64,000 nucleotides of DNA from positions 434,001-498,000 of the forward strand of contig JAPWGK010000005.1 in NCBI GenBank assembly GCA_029641185.1, given 5' to 3'. How positions within the stretch are numbered: position 1 is the stretch's first letter; the number at the start of each line of letters is the position of its first letter. The position numbers and the translations under genes are program-made. Source of the DNA: Pseudofabraea citricarpa (Eukaryota > Ascomycota > Leotiomycetes > Helotiales > Dermateaceae). The notes under the pieces were generated by a model. The model saw only the letters and a program-made list of their open reading frames with translations. It was not told where the DNA came from and ran no database searches. This document shows positions 1 to 12,874 of this stretch, in pieces.

Positions 1-1271
1 CCAAGTTCGGATACTGGAACATCATGACACTCATTAGGAAACGCATTGCATCACGGAACTCTTCCTTTGACATTTCTGAATTATCGGGAGCGAAGCCGAA
101 CATTTCATAGAACTGTGTCGCTTCAGATACGGAGAGGATAGCCCCAACGAGTTTCCGAAAGCTGGTTGTGTCGGCGCGCAGAATGACGGAATCGAATGTG
201 ATTGCTTCAACTCTGCTATCTCCGAGGATTATACTTTTGCACCTTGTGGCAGCTTGCTTCTCAAACATGGACCATGTCTTCGACAGAAGTTTCCCATCTG
301 CCATGGACCCCATAGGTGCAGGTGTGTAGTATTTGAAAACCTCCATGGGGTCCAAAGCACGCAGCTTTTCTAGTCGCTGTGCTGAAGTTTCCTCTTGAAC
401 CCCGGACGCCTTGACGAACCCCTGCCAAGCCATCTCGAACATTTCATAGGGTAGAGGGCCAAGGTTTGGCGCAGTCCCTGACATTAGAATAGCTCGATCG
501 AATAAGGGAGAGCCTGATAGAATGTGATGGTGTATGCTGGCACTTCCAGCACTTACACCAAAAGCCGTGACATTATCTGGATCACCACCAAAATCGCTGA
601 TATGTTCTTGAACCCATTCAAGAGCATTGCGTTGATCAACCAGACCAAAGTTTCCGAGAGATGGCGATTCTGGGTCCTGCTCAGATGCAAGATCTTTGCT
701 TGCTGCATAGCCTAGTGGCCCTAAGCGGTAATTGATCTGGACGAGAACAATTTGGTTTCCAGATTCTTTAGCCAACTCACAGAGGAGTTCTGGTCTATAT
801 CTTGACACTGAGTTTGCTCCATGCGTAAAAGCTCCCCTGTCATTAAATGTTAATTGCACAGCAGAGCAAATAGATTGGATATAAGTATTATATGATGATG
901 CTGTCGTACCCGTGAATCCAGACCATTACAGGTAACAATTCCTGCTTATTCCCATATAGAACATCACGAACGACAGTAACGTTCAAGTTCAGGCACTTGA
1001 ACTCATCATCTCCTGGTGTGGGATCAACTGCGCCTGTGGAAACAAGAGAAGTGCGAGCGGTTTGCACGCATCTGGGGCCAAAGGCCGTTGCATCATAAGG
1101 CGAATTGAGTGAATGCCTTGTCTTACTGTGAGTCCAGCGTTTGTCGACAGTGGCATATGGGATGCCACGGAAGAGTGCAAGTCCGCGTGTTTCATCGAGC
1201 TCTCCAACGACTGTCGAGTCCAACGACGGGGCAGGATGGTGGATTCTTTTGATGGACATGCTGGCAAACAA
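1..1271 (-). CDS. Type B carboxylesterase/lipase (5' part, runs off the window)
   Basis: Alpha/beta hydrolase of the carboxylesterase type B family, which hydrolyses carboxylic esters. Two exons are visible: 1271-910 and 836-1, joined by a phase-2 intron (909-837). The join restores the oxyanion-hole motif HGGAFTHG. Other family marks are GELDETRGLALFRGIPYA near the N-terminus, NFGLVDQRNALEWV, and the nucleophile elbow GVSAGS, where most members have GESAGA. About 399 residues are present; the catalytic His and the C-terminus lie beyond position 1. No clear signal peptide is seen after MFASMSIKR; the start could be this Met or Met5. Substrate cannot be told. Family assignment is secure; the odd residue before the catalytic Ser is seen directly. 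Confidence 0.85.
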
Positions 1272-2368
1272 CTAATTGTCCTCGGGGAGAATCAAGCTTG
1301 TGGATACCAAATGTTGGTGACATGTTGAAGAAGCCTCGGTACGGCCGCTAGCTCAACAGTCACGTGTAAATGCTCTCCAGGCCAGGTCACGAACCTTCTC
1401 CTTTCAATTTTGCTCCATCCGCTTCATCTTGCAATATCCCTTCCTTGAACAGTACTCGAAGGGACCAACGTGTGTGAATAGTCATGAAGCTCTGGCTTTC
1501 GCTTAGTATTACGACTCTCAGCACGCAGCCACAACTGATTGAACGCGGTCGCGTAACAAGTGCAACGCGGAAAGGCACTGGAAGCATCCCTTGAGTGCAG
1601 AGCCAGCCTCATTTATGATGCAATGCTCCACATAATAGGAGAAAGAGTCAGTCACTCTTCTTCATACCACGAATTACGTGACCCTGATTGGATTTCCAGC
1701 AGCTATCTCCAGCATTGTGGATTGCCCAGAACCTGAAGATGAATCAATGCTCTGGGTTGTCAAGACATCTCAGGCTTCTCATTCAACATGACATCGCCGT
1801 ACTTTGCTGCTGATATCAATGACAGACCGAACGAAATGGTTTCAAGGAGCTTCTTGAAAAGTTGTCGTTCACGCTAAGTTTATTGGTCGCTTAGTTTGCG
1901 GCTGTTTTCAGAGTGTATCTGCACCTCTAGCCCTTGCCCAGTAGCGCCGGTTGCTTCTAGATCGCCAGTGGCAACACCTATTCGGCTTCAAACAATCTAG
2001 AATCTGAAGATAATCAGTTTTAATTCGGGGTGGTTCAAGCCACAGGCTTGCTTGGTGTCTCTCGGGCATAAGACCGAGCTATCCATTGTTATGATGGCTC
2101 CAGTGGCTGTTTTCAGATCCGATGACTTCCATCTAGCGCTCGCTAAAAAGGTGATTGTAGTCGGAATGTAGGAATGTCTTCATGACAACATTAAGGTTTT
2201 TTTTACTAGTCTACCTCACCACCCTTACTTATATCCCTTTCACAAGTTACCAATCTCCAGCCCCTGAATTGCCTACCTATATGTTTCATCAATAACCAGT
2301 ATTGAAGCCTGCTGCTACACAATGCTCTTTTTCTTATTTGGTTAATACAGTTTTTACACCAAGTCAAT
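1272..2368. other. Intergenic, head-to-head promoters
   Basis: Shared upstream region of the carboxylesterase (-) and the chitinase (+). Only short open frames without recognisable motifs; I see no RNA gene or repeat. The last 150 bases before the chitinase are pyrimidine-rich, as is common upstream of fungal starts. Confidence 0.5.
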
Positions 2369-4385
2369 ATGTCTTTCATTCAGTCTTTATATACTTTTGG
2401 CATTTTCATTTTTCTCGTCACTCTTTCGGAAGCTACATACAATGCTGCTGCCAAGTCTAACGTCATTGTATACTATGTGTGTAATATTAAATGCACGATG
2501 CTAGACATTGGCTAATTGTAACAGGGCCAAGGTCCAAGCCAACTATCACTCTCTCATTTCTGTCAACAATCAACTATAGATATCATTGTTCTTGGTTTTG
2601 TCAACGTTTTTCCTGCTCAGGGAAATGGATACCCTGGGACAAATTTTGGGAATCAGTGTTGGGGAGGAACATATGTGTATAAGGGACCTGGAAATAACCA
2701 CTCTAAAGATCAATTGCAGTCGTCATGCCCTCAGATGGTTGCAGATATTCCAGTCTGTCAGAATTCATATGGAAAGAAGATAATATTATCATTAGGTGGT
2801 GGAACTAATACATACCAATTAACCGGCGCAGCAGATGGAGTGGCATTTGCTGACTTTCTTTGGGGGGCATTTGGACCTCGAACTTCTGCTTGGGTCGCGA
2901 GTGGAAAACCTAGACCGTTCGATGGCGCAAATGGACAGGTTGTACAGGTAGATGGCTTCGATTTTGATATAGAATTACCATCCACCGGTCAGAATCAGTT
3001 CGTCTCCAATTGTTCTTCGTATACTAACATTCTTTTTAGATAATGCTGCGGGCTACATTGCGATGATAAACCGACTGCGAAGCAATTTTGCAGCAAGTAG
3101 CAAGCAATATCTGATTACAGGTGCTCCACAATGCGTTGTTCCCGATGCGAACATGGGCGCGATGATTACCAAGGCCAAATTCGACATCATCTGGGTACAG
3201 TTTTACAATACTGCACAATGCTCAGCCAGTAATTGGGCAAAAGCCAATCCGAATTATGCAACCACCAAGAAAGAACTAGCAAGCGGGTTTAACTACAATG
3301 CATGGACGAGCTACCTTGCAGGTGGAGCAAGTAAAGATGCCAAATTGTACATTGGAATATCAGGCTCAACAAAAGCAACACCGGATCCAAGTTACTACCT
3401 GAGTCCGGCTCAAATATCCAATCTCGCCCAAGCTTACTTTTGCAAGCCAAATTTTGGCGGTATTATGATTTGGGAAGCTACTTTCGCAGATAACAATATC
3501 AATTCTGGTAGCACTTATTATCAAACTGCCAAGAACCTCTTATCTGCGTACGGATCTAGTCTTAAATGCAGTTCCAGCACCACTTCGATAAGCAAGAGAG
3601 CAATCATAACGTCTTCTACAACAGTGAAGACGAATACCAGGACAACATCTGCTACTACAACCATGACGATAACCAGGCCTAAATCAAGCACTACAAAATC
3701 CTCGGCCACGATTTCCAGTACCACAAAGAGAAGTTCGACCTCAACAACCAGCAAGACGACCAGTACCAGTACCAAGGGTATCGTGTCTTCAAGTCCATTA
3801 AAGACTACGCCAACTTCAAACAGCATCAAAACCACATCCAAATCAACCAGTACCTCCCGCAAATCTTCAAGCATAACTACATATACTAGCAAATCAACCT
3901 CAACTTCGAAACCCAATACTAGCAGCATGAGAACGACTTCCAAGACGAGCACGTCAAAAACATCGACTAAAACAAGTGTAAAATCCACCTCTGTGCCCAG
4001 CACTAAGCAAACTATAAGCAGCTTAAAGCCAAGTTCGACATCAAGCACAACCCTTCAACGAATATCAAGTACTAAATCTACTTCTACCTCAATTAGCAAA
4101 AGTCCAACAACAGCTAGTTTAAAGTCCACCTCCAAGTCAAGCACGATAAGTACAACCCAACGAGCCGCCACAACCACAGCACAGTCGTCTCTTTCGTCTT
4201 CGAAAACTGCTTCTTCTTCTAAGACCACCACAGCTACCTACCCTCCAGCTCCTGCAGGGGCTTGTGGTGCTGCATATGGAGTTCCATGTCCAGCAGGTAA
4301 TTGCTGTTCGCAGTATGGCTATTGTGGAACCGGAACGACATATTGTGGGAATGGATGTCAGAAGGAATTTGGAATATGTTCCTAA
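2369..4385 (+). CDS. Secreted GH18 class III chitinase with C-terminal CBM18
   Basis: Endochitinase cleaving beta-1,4-GlcNAc chains, outside the cell or in the wall. Three exons: 2369-2476, 2525-2987 and 3040-4385; 638 residues. A hydrophobic signal peptide (about residues 1-25) precedes the GH18 domain, whose motif VDGFDFDIE places the catalytic Glu near residue 186. LSLGGG is the second family motif. From about residue 330 to 590 runs a Ser/Thr/Lys-rich linker, likely O-glycosylated. The last 40 residues are a hevein-type chitin-binding module (CBM18) with eight Cys, including CCSQYGYCG. Intron 1 has an unusual GTGTGT donor, chosen because only phase 0 joins IVYY to GQGPSQLSL. No GPI signal is seen. 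It could act in wall remodelling or attack other fungi; which one is not visible. Confidence 0.9.
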
Positions 4386-4557
4386 TTTTCAAGCAAGTTT
4401 TGTACATCTAGCATATATTTAAAAGTATTAAGATAATTTTCGCCATATTGTCGTTACAGTGCGTATGGGTGTAAGCAGTCCATTGTTGGTAGCTTAATCT
4501 CTAAGCCCGAGTAATTAACATCTAGTCGCTTAAGCCCCTGTCTTGCGAAATTCTATT

Positions 4558-5355
4558 TTACAACACTGGCTCAACAGAAACACCATTCTCCTTCAAGAAG
4601 TTCAAGAAATCAAGCATCTCCTTCTCACCATACCAATGACCCAACCCTTCGTACACAGAAAACTCCACTTGCCAACCCTCGTGCACCAAAACATCCCTCA
4701 TCTGCTCAGCCCAAGGAACTATAACCTTCATATCTGATTGACCTTGAGCCAACCAGACCGGGATCCGTTTCAAGTCCTGACTCACAGTCTCCCCACCAAC
4801 AGTCTCCCTCATAAAACCGCTCAGGTCCGTACTCTCAGCAATCTGTTTCCGGAACGGCAACCAACCACTCATCCCCCAAATGCCTCCGATCCTCGACTTC
4901 AGAAACCCACTGAGCAAGAAGAAAACGCTCATAGCAGATCCCTGACTAAAGCCACCAAGAAACACATTCTCAGCACCGACGAGCTCGGATTCCGAAGCGA
5001 TGAGCGTGTATAGGTACTGACAGCTTTCTCTCAGACCGGGGACTTGCAGGTGTTCGTTTAGCGTGCGGTCCGAGAAGGACGCGATGTCAAACCAGGCATT
5101 CTTTAATTCGCCATTGAAAATCGTGCTCGGTGAGAGGAGACCACTTGGGAAGACGAATTTGGTTGTGGGCAGAAGTGAGGGAAGAGTTTGTGTTGGCGTG
5201 GTTTGTGGAGATGTGGGGTATGGGATGGGGAAGGTGAGGAAGGTGGATGCGAAGGATGGACCGGTGGTTGATGTTCCGTGCAGGAGAATTAATGTGTGGG
5301 TATGTTTCTGAGGTGGGGGAAGTATGTGAGCCTCTGGACGAGTCTGGGATGCCAT
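4558..5355 (-). CDS. Acyl-protein thioesterase / phospholipase-carboxylesterase family hydrolase
   Basis: Single-exon alpha/beta hydrolase of 265 residues in the phospholipase/carboxylesterase (APT-like) family, which removes acyl groups from proteins or lysolipids. The chain opens with THTLILLHGT (strand and oxyanion region). The nucleophile elbow is GGFSQGSA near residue 146. The acid is likely the Asp of AQGQSDMKV and the base the His of GLGHWYGE, so the triad is complete. No signal peptide or membrane segment is seen, so it is probably cytosolic. It is convergent with the chitinase upstream; their ends are 172 bases apart. It is longer than the canonical 225-230-residue APT1, so this is more likely a divergent fungal paralogue than APT1 itself. 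Exact substrate unknown. Confidence 0.85.
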   Translation of the reverse strand: MASQTRPEAHILPPPQKHTHTLILLHGTSTTGPSFASTFLTFPIPYPTSPQTTPTQTLPSLLPTTKFVFPSGLLSPSTIFNGELKNAWFDIASFSDRTLNEHLQVPGLRESCQYLYTLIASESELVGAENVFLGGFSQGSAMSVFFLLSGFLKSRIGGIWGMSGWLPFRKQIAESTDLSGFMRETVGGETVSQDLKRIPVWLAQGQSDMKVIVPWAEQMRDVLVHEGWQVEFSVYEGLGHWYGEKEMLDFLNFLKENGVSVEPVL

Positions 5356-5648
5356 TTTGATCTGGTATAGGCGTTGGATTTCCAGATTGCTGATTGTCTT
5401 TGTACTGAATGTTGGGAGTGGGGCTTGCAGCTACATGTATATCATGTGATGCAATGCCTCTCTAATACATGCGCAATATTGAGTATATGTTTGTCTAATA
5501 AAGGGAAAAGTTGTCACATAATTGCAATAAGAGAACTCTCACTTCGGCTTCCATATTCAGTTGGCTCCAAACCAGTATAACATTGGTGATTTAATTTCTA
5601 CCACGTGACAACCATCGTAGTTACTTGTGGTGCTTAGACAACCAGAAA

Positions 5649-8600
5649 CTAAGCTGGAGGATTAATAAAGATCTTAACTTCAACTTCATTGCTCCATCTG
5701 CTATCAAGTTTCAGTTCCTTCCAAGCAGTTTCTGCATCAATTTCCAAGACACGTTTGTCGACCTTGCTAATTGAGATGGTATGGAATGGAACGGCCTGGC
5801 CAAGAATTGTGATCATGAAATTCTTGTCAAGGGCAAGTGAAGGCAATGTGTAAATATAGATTCCTATTTTCAAGATCAGCTCATGAACTTAGAAATTTGG
5901 ATTAAACTTACCGAGTACACCGAGGGCTTTGAGATTGGTATCAATAGAAATCCTGCCGTTCTCAATCATGGTCATAGTTGTATTGACAATTGATGCAGGT
6001 GCAGCCATCTTGCCAAGAAGCCCAAGGTTAGCTATCCAGTTTGTTTCCTCTCTTTTTGGATGCACGAAGCCACGTAAGGGATATGCTGATAGAATCTCAT
6101 ATCCCCGGATGTCTAGCGATATATGAATGAGGGCAGAAGGATCAACTACTTGAATTGGCTCTGACACCAATCCACTTGAATGAGCACGCACGACATATAA
6201 TTGTGCTTCTACCACACCTGGGAAACGAGAAAGTGGAATAAGCTCGGTAAGTGGACGTTGGGAGATGTTGAATACACCAATCATGCCTGTCCCAGTAATT
6301 GCGCGGCCTGAACTAATTAGACATCATTCAAAATTAAGCATCGTTAAACTTACCATGATATGTTCCAATTAGCAACAAATTGTCGTCGTCGTAACCGTTG
6401 TACTGGTCCAAACTTTTCCCGATCACGCTTGGACGGAAAATGACGGTTTTCCCGCGCGGTGTTGGTCCAGTCATTTGATTAATCAGATCGATATCATGCT
6501 GCCCTGGAACATCAGTAATATAGATTGGCCCTCCACTAACACATCTAGCCGCAGCATGAAATCCAGAGTAATCATGCACAGTTTGGAACATATCCCAGTC
6601 TGGAACAATGTTCAAGTGTTGCGTAAGCAGACTGTTGTGTGCATTCGTAAATATGTGCCACGGATGGCTGGCTGGGATCTCTGGAAAGAAATCATCAGAA
6701 TTACGAACCATTACAGCTGGCTTATTCTGAGGCAACTGTGAATGGAACAAGATTTGCGGGGTCTGTGACATGCAAGAAATAGCTTTCACGCTGAAGTGCC
6801 GAAGAGTTGATATTGTCCAAGCATCTAGGTATGCTGGTATGAGTTCTCGTCTGGCTTTGGCAGAGACAAGGGTATCGAGCTGGTAATAACTTAGAACTGA
6901 TCATCACACTACAGAGATTACATACCATAAATTGTGCGTCTGTTTTGACACTGTCGATGCCACAAGAAGACAGAAAACGATAGAAGTCATCATAAAACTT
7001 TGGGACATCTTCAGCTGCAACTACGGTCAACTTGCCACCCAGAGGTAAATTTCTTCGTTCGGCATCTTCACGAACAACCTCGATTGTTTTATAGGTTTTT
7101 GCAATCTTGCCATCAGGAGAAATGCCGCCCCAATATCCCAGAATTGCATGCCAAACTGCAATATGTTGAATGCTGTGATGCTTATCGCGAATTTGAGATA
7201 CCATGTGCTTGAGCCCATTAGGAAATGCCTTTGGTTCTGCTTCAAATTCATTCCAACCATGCTGAAATTGACCATGGCCACGATAATCAATCGCCTGCCA
7301 ATTATCATCAATGATAAGATTTGTGATGTTGATTTTGTTTTCTGCCAGAGTGTCAACTGCTTTCAGTACCTTTTCCTCGGTAAGTTGTTGACCAAGTGCA
7401 TTCCAAGTGCCTGTTTGAAATTAGCAATTTTATGTAGTTATAACAGAAGGCTCCTTACAATACGTAAGACCATCATACCAGTTTTCTAGCCACTCTGGTT
7501 TCACTCCTTCTTTGAGAGCCTCAACCTCTTTCTGCTCTTCGCCAGTCGCCTTTTCGGCTGCTGCAACAAATCCCCGGGCATGATACATAACCGCAGCATT
7601 AGCTGACTCGAAATCATCTCCAACTGCAACTATAATACTAGCTGATCCTTTGATATCACCGTCATTTCGAATCTAAAACATTTTAGCGTATCAAAGTGAC
7701 AAGGGATTGGCGATATATACCTTCAGAACTACGTTGCCTTGGCTGTCACTTGTAAACAGAGTCATGATATTGGAAATCCCACTAATAGCAAGTAGGACCA
7801 AATGCTTGCCCTCGGAGTTGAGGAAAGAACATAGTACTGCGTCCTTGTCAAGTTGAAAGGTTTCTCGGCCTTGCCGGGGACAAAGCCAAGGTGACCAAAT
7901 TCGAACCAGAGCAAACCATCTGAAACAATTAGTTCCAAGTTTATGGACGGTAGATCGAGACTTCATAGATCTAGCTTGCTGAATGCCTACCTTCGAAAAT
8001 TTCCTTGTCCCCAGGGTAAACCAAATGTGACGTCTTGGATGGCGGATTCCTCTCCGTTTGCAGCCTCAATTGGAGCATCCACCACCCACAGTGCAGTGCC
8101 TGGAGACTGACTTCGATAATTCTTGAAGGCTAGAGTTGGGTTCAGATTCGGGATATAATCCTTCAAATCACCTGATAAGGCATCCTGACTTGTCACGGTC
8201 TTCAGCATCACGATACCATCTTGTGTGCCTTGATGATCTCTTAACCATATCCATGGCTGATCCGGGCCTTGCCGGAACTTTATGGTGAAATTGGTTGGCA
8301 AATGAATTGCTAGAGGAGTCGTATAGTACAGGCGAGCCAAAGATGTCTCGGTCGATTGCAGAGATGAGGGATGAGACGCAACATTTCTCAATGGATCCAT
8401 CGGACATTCTCGCCATTTCGTACCTTCAGAATGCCATAACGATACTTGCCATGGATCAGAAGCTCGTTTCTCATCAACCTCTAACAAGACTGTGAAATTA
8501 CTGGTGGTCTTGTCAATCTGGGTCACCTGTCCCATAGGAGGGTAGGTAGATATGTATGCCTTCATATCGACAGAGGTAGAAGTGGTAGGTGTCTTCTGCT

Positions 8601-8664
8601 TGGGAATATATTTAGCCTGAAAGACATCCATGCCATCAGAAGTGATAAATGCATCCTCAGCCAT
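5649..8664 (-). CDS. Raffinose synthase / Sip1-type GH36 glycosidase
   Basis: Cytosolic GH36-related protein of 902 residues, family raffinose synthase/seed imbibition protein; fungal members are taken to act on alpha-galactosides. Seven exons: 8664-7991, 7919-7721, 7672-7459, 7410-6926, 6879-6354, 6307-5912, 5863-5649; the lengths sum to an intact frame. Family marks in order: WFALVRIWSPWLCP, ENWYDGLTYCTWNALGQ, IDDNWQAIDY, AVWHAILGYWGG, GIDSVKTDAQFM (putative nucleophile Asp) and RNSDDFFP (putative acid/base Asp). The first 300 residues are the N-terminal beta region and the last 150 the C-terminal beta domain. No secretion signal. It shares a 470-bp divergent promoter with the mitochondrial TyrRS gene. 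Whether it synthesises or hydrolyses raffinose-type sugars cannot be read from sequence. Confidence 0.88.
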
Positions 8665-9134
8665 GGTGAGATATTACTGGGCTTGAGCAGTATAGCAGAA
8701 AAGAAGAAAGACGAGATGTACAAATCAAAAGAAAGCAGGAGATGACCAAGGGGATAGAGAATTAAAGTACAGCATATACCTTGTGTGCTTTCAACCTATG
8801 TATGCACCACCGACGTGGGGTTGTGCTATTGTACCATACCATTTACCCCTCGGGAATCAGCGTCATCGGTTGTTGGCTGCGGATAAATAAAACCCCGAAG
8901 CTATCCTGTTCTGGCCTAGCTCCCGAGGACCTGTCGTCCGGCGCGCTCCCCTGCTCGTTCACAAGATTTTTTGGGACAGTCATTCTCATTGACCCATTTC
9001 CCTCCTTCCCGAGGGCCTCATCAACGCCTTCACTTTATTTATTTATTTCACTCTTGTAATTTAGCTCGCTTCTTCGTGTTCATGTCTCTTTAGTTACCTC
9101 TTTTATGAATTTGTAAAGCACCCTACCTGCCACT
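8665..9134. promoter_or_regulatory. Divergent promoter between raffinose-synthase-like gene and TyrRS
   Basis: A 470-bp stretch between two divergent starts. It is CT-rich on the TyrRS side. I see no clear TATA box, consistent with housekeeping expression. A transcription-factor site cannot be assigned by eye. Confidence 0.5.
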
Positions 9135-11931
9135 ATGGCATCACCCTCCTTACTACGAACTACTTCCCGCGTGCGACAGGATGCCTACATCTGCGCAAAC
9201 TGTGCTTTTCGCGCACGACGAGCGCCCGCAAGAATCCCGAGAAGGGCTGTACATCAGAGTGTGATTGAAAAGGATTGGAAGGCACTCAAAAGATGGGAGC
9301 AAGATGCAAAGGAGATCATGGCTGGCAAGAAGCAAAGCACCCTTTCTATTTTAGAAGAGAGGGGATTGGTACATACCATTGCTGGGTAGGTCCTTACCAT
9401 GACTCCCACTAAGAAACCCATAACTCTAATGCAGTTCTAGAAAACGGGAGGAAGTTGATCAACTCATGACCCTGAATCGAGTTGGCGCATACGTCGGGAT
9501 CGATCCTACTGCAGCCTCCCTACATGTCGGCCATCTCCTCCCTCTAATGTCTCTTTTCTGGATGTTTGTGCGAGGTCACCACTCAATATCCCTCGTTGGA
9601 GGAGCCACTGCGAAGATTGGAGACCCCACAGACCGATTAACAACCCGAGCGGAGCAGGATGCAGCGGTTAGAACGTCGAATCTGGTAGCCATGCACTACC
9701 AATTGAAAAGAATATGGGAGAATGTCGAGGTTTATGGTCGAAAACATGGCCTTAAAGGGACTCACAAATGGACCCGAGAATTGGTAAACAATGCAACTTG
9801 GATGAATAAGTTGACGGTAATGGAGCTCTTACAAATCATGGGTCCCGGTATGCGAATGGGTCCAATGATGGCTCGGGATACGTAAGTGAAGGGTGCGAAA
9901 TTGTCGGAAGAGTAAATGCTGACTTGCGCAGTGTAAAGAATAAGATGGCTAAAGGCGATGGAATGTCGTTCGCTGAGTTTACATACCCAATCCTACAAGG
10001 CTGGGATTGGTGGCACATGTACCAGACTAAGGGTATACAGATGCAGATTGGTGGTGCAGATCAATTTGGTAATATAACTGCCGGTATTGATGCTGTAAAG
10101 TATGTATCAAAACACCATCCTAGCCGAGATGTTCGAGAGGCGGTGGAGAAACATGCACCACCAGTGGGCTTTACTGTTCCATTACTCACAACTTCATCTG
10201 GGGCAAAATTCGGCAAAAGTGCAGGGAATGCAATTTGGTTGGACAAAGCTATGACCAGTTCTTTTGATCTATATGGCTTCTTCTTACGGACTGCCGATGC
10301 TGATGTTGGAAAATATTTGAAGCTATTCACGTTTGTCCCATTGGAGCAAATCGAAGAAGTTGTGAAAGCACATATGCAATCGCCAAAAGAACGAAAAGCT
10401 CAGCATCTACTCGCACGTGAGTTCTTAGAGATCATCCATGGAGTCGAAGAAGCAAAAGCTGCTGAACTCCAGCATCGACTCATGTTCAGTAAAGCGAATG
10501 CTATACCACGCCCAGCATCATCATTTGCCTCCGCAGCGAATGGCCCTGATGGCTCAGACTTTAAGGAGCAAATTGTGCTCAACAACGCACCAACGGCAAC
10601 CATGAAGCTGCCGCATTCTCTCATCCATACCAGGTCAATCGGACGTATTCTTTATGCTGCAGGTCTTGCATCTTCATCTTCAGAAGGCCATCGTCTAGCG
10701 GGACAACAGTCTATTTATATTGGAGGACACCCTGGCGGCTATATGCAACCTATGACAGATGGAACCTTGACTTTCACAAAGGTCAAACTTTGGCATCCAG
10801 AACATACTCAGAAATTCTTGATTGGTGGCAAACTCCTTATTCTTAGAAAGGGCAAGCACAATATAAGAACCATCGAAGTGGTCGGTGATAAAGAGTTTGT
10901 GAATGAGAAGTTGTCCTTCCCGGGCTGGGAGGAAATGGAGGAACTGCAGCGTTGGATGCCACAGCCAATCGAGGGAGCAATGCGTAGGGAACGGCGTTTA
11001 GAAAGGGAGCGTCAGGAGAGAATACAATTGGAGAACAAGCAAGCAGATGAGGAGGTAGATGAAAAGTTCAAAACTGGTACTGAGAGTAGGGCGGCAGAGG
11101 GTGGGCCGGCTTCTGGTTCTACAAAAGCGACGTAAGTCAACTCCGCTCAGTAGAAATGTAATATAGACACATCCTTATTTTGTACCTATGCTCAATGTGC
11201 ACAGGTCTTTTGATGAGTTGGCTCAATATCCCGTTGACATCTACCAAATTCGGCACCGCGGAAGAGATGATCCAGGGTGGAAGAACGCCCACTGGCACCC
11301 ATATTATATCATCGGAAAAGGTCAACTCAATCAATATCCTGGTACGCGCTTGGGTGACCCCATTCCAGGTGTTACCCCACTTCCTACAAAGATACAGGAA
11401 ATAGAACAGCGTCTTGCTTCTGTGGAGCCTCCACAGAAGAGGAAAACGACTAAACACCGACGCCGAGCTAAGGAACAGCTTGTAATGGCTCCTCTATCGA
11501 AAGGTCGGATAGAGATGGAAGAGGCATATAAGCGATTCGCTGCGGCCCAGCCTCGTGAGCTCAAAACTGAGTTCGAGCGGAAGCGAGTTAAGGACCGCAC
11601 TCCAGTAGAGTCATCAAGATATGTTCTGAAAAGCGAGCGCGAGCGCGAAGAAAAACGAAAGCGACGCGAACGAGAGGCAGAGCAGGAAGAGGAAGTTCAA
11701 TCCAAGCTCGGGCTGGTGAACAATTCGTCGCTTGAGCCTCCAAGGATCAAGTCGATGATCGATGAAAGTCCACGACGATGGATCAGTCCTTTGGCGTCGA
11801 AATCGATATCTCTCAAATCGCCACCAGAATCCGAGAAGAGGAAATTACAAATGCGGATCGCGAGGAGATTTAAAGAGGTCTCTCCGCTGTCTATTAAACG
11901 ACGGAGGAAGGGATTAAACCTCCAATTCTAA
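9135..11931 (+). CDS. msy1: Mitochondrial tyrosyl-tRNA synthetase, spliced in frame to an unknown C-terminal region
   Basis: Charges mitochondrial tRNA-Tyr; in some Pezizomycotina the orthologue (CYT-18) also helps splice group I introns. Exons 9135-9385, 9441-9881, 9932-11131 and 11205-11931 give 872 residues. The Arg-rich, acid-poor N-terminus looks like a mitochondrial presequence. Class I motifs are SLHVGHLLP (HIGH-like), KIGDPTDR, and KFGKSAGNA (KMSKS-like), followed by an S4-like RNA-binding region around LIHTRSIGRILYAAG. Without the last intron, translation stops at 11133-11135 after STKAT, giving a normal 631-residue enzyme: the stop TAA lies inside the GTAAGT donor. With the intron removed the frame continues into FDELAQYPVDIYQIRHRG and a basic, coiled-coil-rich tail. 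That 240-residue part could also be a separate gene starting at 11188. I do not recognise it. Confidence 0.85.
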
Positions 11932-12874
11932 TGAACGTCCCAGCGTCAGAATGGTCTGGTATCATTTATGATATTTATGTAAAATTAAGCATTGCTGTTG
12001 GAGTTAGGCTAGAAAGTCTTAAAGGCTCGGTCGGTCTTGGTGTTGGGGATAATAAGCTGGATAGCTTTCTGCATTGGATACTGGCGTTTTTGTCCTAACT
12101 TACATTGTAATTATACAAAGAAGATAATAAGTCTGCTCACTCAATCCATGAACCATTACCTTATTCAAGGTACATGGTCTTACAATACAACACTGCCAAA
12201 CTTCTTCAGATCTCAGCATTTGATGATACATGATACCCAAACAAACACATTGTTTTATAAACGCAAATAATTTGTGATGATGATGATGATGATGATGATG
12301 ATGTAATTGTATTCTTAAGCTCCGTACTTCTACGCATTGTATTTAATTCACAAAGAAGTTGTGGTCTTCGCTTAAAACTAAAATATTCTCAGTACAAAAC
12401 ATAAAGTAGGTGACTGTTCTTTCTCTTTATTCCTTTGGTATGAGTTAAGGAACTACTACTGTTTACTTTTAAGATAACGACATAGATAACTGCTTTACCG
12501 TGAGACTAAACTTTTAGATCGAACAAGTACTGGAGGCTGAAAATCTCCACTTGGGGATTAAGCGACCAACAAGTCAGCGAGTTTAGAAGGTGGAAGCCGA
12601 TCATGGTTAACACTGTGTCAAAGTATTTTCGGGATTGTATTGCCTTATATGTATGATGACCAGTATTACAATTCAATAAAGATACATTTTCAACTTAAGC
12701 TCATCTAGGCAGTACCACTTTGACTTCACCGGCATTAGTTGAGCTTAAATTCAGAATTCGAGACTGGCTGACAGAAAAGAGACGTTGGAACAAGAGAAAT
12801 ACAAAGAATGGAAACACTTGAATCCCTCCACTAATCGCATCTCATATTTCTTAGCAATTTACCGTCCACCGGTA
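11932..12874. other. Intergenic, convergent 3' ends; contains a GAT microsatellite
   Basis: Between the 3' ends of the TyrRS and ankyrin genes. It is AT-rich, with a trinucleotide repeat at 12275-12303 and no open frame that looks coding. Confidence 0.5.
12275..12303. repeat. Trinucleotide microsatellite (GAT)n
   Basis: About nine to ten perfect copies of a GAT/ATG triplet in a noncoding region downstream of two convergent genes. Confidence 0.95.

Noticed and set aside
3521..4048. Long minus-strand open frame (175 residues, Val/Leu-rich)
   Set aside because: It is the antisense of the Ser/Thr/Lys-rich linker of the chitinase; biased composition explains the lack of stops.
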